Source: Spirochaetaceae bacterium (GTDB taxonomy: Bacteria > Spirochaetota > Spirochaetia > DSM-27196 > Salinispiraceae). Taken from it: 7,246 nt of DNA. The stretch lies in assembly GCA_007129335.1 (NCBI GenBank), contig SKVS01000273.1, forward strand, positions 1 to 7,246. Direction: 5' to 3'. Shown piece by piece: positions 5,500-7,246 of the stretch. The notes under the pieces were generated by a model. The model did no database searches and was not told the origin of the DNA. It saw only the letters and a program-made list of their open reading frames with translations. A program made the position numbers and the translations under genes. The first letter of the stretch is position 1. Every line of letters starts with the position of its first letter.

Positions 5500-7040
5500 C
5501 AATACAAAACCGGTTACTCATCTTCTTTTTGCCCCTTGTTATTGTTCCTTTAATTCTTGTAACTGCTTTGTCTACCTATCAGGCCCGATCAGCCCTTCTC
5601 TCAGCCGAGCTTCGAAGTCTGGAATTCATTGCTCAGGGACTGGAAAATCAAATAGTTTCGGACTACAACAATTTACAAAGCCTCGGTATTGCAACTATTC
5701 CCTTTTACCGTGACCGGCTTTTTGCCAACGTTCTTTCAAGCCCCCTTTTGGGTATGGATTCCCAGGTTAATGCGGAACTCCACAGCCATGACGGTCGCCA
5801 GCTTCTGAGTTCCTGGCATGGAGAGCTTGTCCAATCCAGAGCAGGTACCGGGCAGATTCAGCGAATCAATTCTCAGGGAGAAGTGTTTCGGGTACTCCAG
5901 GCACAGACCCAGCTGGAAGGTATTGGTTGGATTCTGACCCTGTCAAAAACCATGGATTCGGTGGTTGCTCCCCTCATGGTCAGCCTGGTGTACATACTTT
6001 TTATGTCAAGCTTTGTAATACTTGGTTCGGTTGTACTGACTCTGGTACTCAGCAGGCGAATAACCCAGCCACTGGTGAGCCTTGCTCAAAGGGTAGAAGA
6101 GTTTGGTCAGGGGAACTATTCAATAAGAGCAAATGAGGATGTAGCCGGCGAGGTGGGAGTGCTGTCCAGGCAGTTTAACTCAATGGCAACAACCATTGGT
6201 CTGGCAACTCAGCAGCTGGAAAACCAGGTACAGGAAAGAACCCGTGCCCTGCACACTTCCCTGGAAGAGCTGAAAGAAACCCAGTCCCAGCTCATTGAAA
6301 GCGAAAAAATGGCGGGGTTGGGAAGTATGGTCGCAGGATTTGCCCACGAGTTAAATACCCCCCTGGGAGTTTCGGTAACCGCTACCTCCCTTATTCGGGA
6401 CGAGCTGGAAAGAACCCTGGGAATCCTCTCGGGCGGTGGTGCGGTCAGTCGAAAGCAGCTGCTTGATAACCTGGTAACTATTCAGGAAGGAGCTGATCTG
6501 GTTTTTCAGAATTTGGCAAGAAGTTCGGAAATGGTGAGCAGGTTCAAAATGGTCGCGGTGGATCAGCATATAGAGGAGGTCAGGGAGTTATACTTACCGG
6601 CCTTTATCGAGGAGATCGCTGAAACCCTCCGTACGATTTTAAAAACCAGCAATGCAAAACTCGTTATAGACCCTGTACCCAAGGTTACCCTTGTAAGTTA
6701 CCCGGGTATTATTTGGCAAATCCTTTCCAATTTAACCAGGAATGCTACAGTCCATGCTTTTCCCGAGCCTTCTTTTGACTGGTCCTTTGGTCTGAGTGTT
6801 TCCCAGAACAAAAATACCATACTCATACGGGTTTCGGACAACGGGAAGGGTATTGATCGTTCTATTCAGGATAGAATCTTCGAGCCTTTCTTTACCACCG
6901 ATCGTTCCAAGGGGAGCACGGGTTTGGGTTTGCATATTGTGTATAATCTGGTAAGTCAGAAACTCAAGGGTTCCATTCGGGTAGTCGATAAGGATCCTCC
7001 CGGAGCAGAGTTTCATTTAGAGCTCCCCCTTTCTGTATAA
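5496..7040 (+). CDS. Membrane sensor histidine kinase (HAMP-HisKA-HATPase)
   Basis: The 514-residue kinase autophosphorylates on His and passes the phosphate to a response regulator. The order is: membrane segment 1 (about 7-26); an extracytoplasmic region of about 130 residues (28-158) that may be a single Cache/PAS-like fold, ending in GWILTLSKTMDS; membrane segment 2 (about 160-185); HAMP (about 186-238); a coiled coil (238-270, ETQSQLIESEKMAGLG); and the dimerisation/phosphoacceptor helix with His284 in HELNTPLG. The ATPase domain has the N box (SNLTRNA, Asn412 and Asn416), G1 box DNGKG (448-452), F box (IFEPFF, 461-466) and G2 box GSTGLGLH (473-480). All catalytic motifs are intact, with no receiver or output domain. 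The ATG at 5496 follows AAAGGA at 8 bp. It lies 31 bp behind the tandem-flytrap lipoprotein gene, so that protein is the likely ligand-binding partner. No cognate response regulator is in the window. Confidence 0.93.
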   Translation: MTIQNRLLIFFLPLVIVPLILVTALSTYQARSALLSAELRSLEFIAQGLENQIVSDYNNLQSLGIATIPFYRDRLFANVLSSPLLGMDSQVNAELHSHDGRQLLSSWHGELVQSRAGTGQIQRINSQGEVFRVLQAQTQLEGIGWILTLSKTMDSVVAPLMVSLVYILFMSSFVILGSVVLTLVLSRRITQPLVSLAQRVEEFGQGNYSIRANEDVAGEVGVLSRQFNSMATTIGLATQQLENQVQERTRALHTSLEELKETQSQLIESEKMAGLGSMVAGFAHELNTPLGVSVTATSLIRDELERTLGILSGGGAVSRKQLLDNLVTIQEGADLVFQNLARSSEMVSRFKMVAVDQHIEEVRELYLPAFIEEIAETLRTILKTSNAKLVIDPVPKVTLVSYPGIIWQILSNLTRNATVHAFPEPSFDWSFGLSVSQNKNTILIRVSDNGKGIDRSIQDRIFEPFFTTDRSKGSTGLGLHIVYNLVSQKLKGSIRVVDKDPPGAEFHLELPLSV

Positions 7041-7051
7041 AGAGTGTACCA

Positions 7052-7136
7052 AAGCTTGTGAAAGACCGAAAAAACACACCAGATACATGGTAATTCCTTT
7101 CCCTCCCGCACCAGTCCTGGTGGTTTTCACAAGCTT
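7052..7136 (+). terminator. Structured 3' region after the kinase gene, with nested foldback and possible terminator
   Basis: AAGCTTGTGAAA (7052-7063) and TTTCACAAGCTT (7125-7136) are perfect 12-bp inverted arms. Inside, CACCAG at 7109-7114 can fold onto CTGGTG (7117-7122) as a short hairpin followed by GTTTT. A second CACCAG at 7077-7082 can pair with the same CTGGTG. The hairpin plus short T run just after the kinase gene suggests transcription termination, although four T is a weak tract. Confidence 0.5.
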
Positions 7137-7154
7137 CTGAGCACTGCCTAAACC

Positions 7155-7169
7155 TTACTAATATAGTAA
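7155..7169. repeat. Short AT-rich palindrome in the right-hand intergenic region
   Basis: TTACTA (7155-7160) and TAGTAA (7164-7169) are 6-bp inverted arms around ATA. The sequence lies about 45 bp upstream of a plausible promoter and could be a regulator site for the next gene, but in AT-rich DNA this size of palindrome is not rare. Apart from this, the promoter and the 3' structure, I see nothing in 7041-7246. Confidence 0.3.
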
Positions 7170-7200
7170 TAATTAACCAATCTCACATTTTGAATAATTA

Positions 7201-7229
7201 TTGTGCGAATAAGAACCATGTAGTACAAT
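7201..7229 (+). promoter_or_regulatory. Possible promoter for a gene beyond the right edge
   Basis: TTGTGC (7201-7206) and TACAAT (7224-7229) are separated by exactly 17 bases. The -10 matches consensus at 5 of 6 positions and the -35 only at 3 of 6. The -35 lies in a small inverted repeat, TTATT (7198-7202) and AATAA (7208-7212), and the region is AT-rich. Transcription would begin near 7236 and run out of the window. Confidence 0.4.
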
Positions 7230-7246
7230 AACCCCGCAATTGTGTA

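Overview
The window is an ordinary-looking bacterial chromosomal segment with six protein genes, close spacing and about 50% G+C. The proteins are a type II fatty-acid synthase enzyme, a membrane-anchored dienelactone-hydrolase-fold protein, a gamma-class carbonic anhydrase-like protein, a lipoprotein with two periplasmic binding folds, and a membrane histidine kinase. The classical lipobox and two-membrane-segment kinase fit a diderm bacterium. The style of the binding-protein/kinase pair resembles free-living spirochaetes, but that is an impression from family resemblance and no marker gene here settles it.

Layout. Positions 1-555 (+) hold the 3' end of a helical protein I do not recognise. 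It converges on fabF (633-1892, -). The 77-bp gap holds one GC-rich inverted repeat, and a second hairpin with a T run straddles the fabF 3' end. fabF has a good extended -10 promoter (about 1932-1959) and diverges from a two-gene operon (+): a dienelactone hydrolase family protein (about 2044-2916), overlapping by 8 bp a gamma-carbonic anhydrase family protein (2909-3472). The 207-bp gap that follows is the most structured DNA in the window. It has a nearly perfect 27-bp-arm hairpin (3514-3573) inside a larger 17-bp inverted repeat (3447-3607), whose left arm forms the last codons of the carbonic anhydrase gene.

The second operon (+) is a lipoprotein with two tandem solute-binding (Venus flytrap) domains (3680-5464) followed by a histidine kinase (5496-7040). 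The 31-bp gap between them contains an 11-codon ORF that overlaps the stop of the first gene and the start of the second. I read the pair as a sensory module: the lipoprotein binds a small ligand outside the cytoplasmic membrane and reports to the kinase. This would be a split counterpart of BvgS/EvgS-type kinases, where tandem flytrap domains are fused to the kinase. No response regulator is visible. The last 206 bp hold a complex foldback structure (7052-7136) and an AT-rich stretch with a plausible promoter for a gene beyond the right edge.

No tRNA, rRNA, CRISPR, transposase or phage gene was seen. The strongest candidates for something undescribed are the nested palindrome at 3447-3607 and the tandem-flytrap/kinase pair with its coupling mini-ORF.
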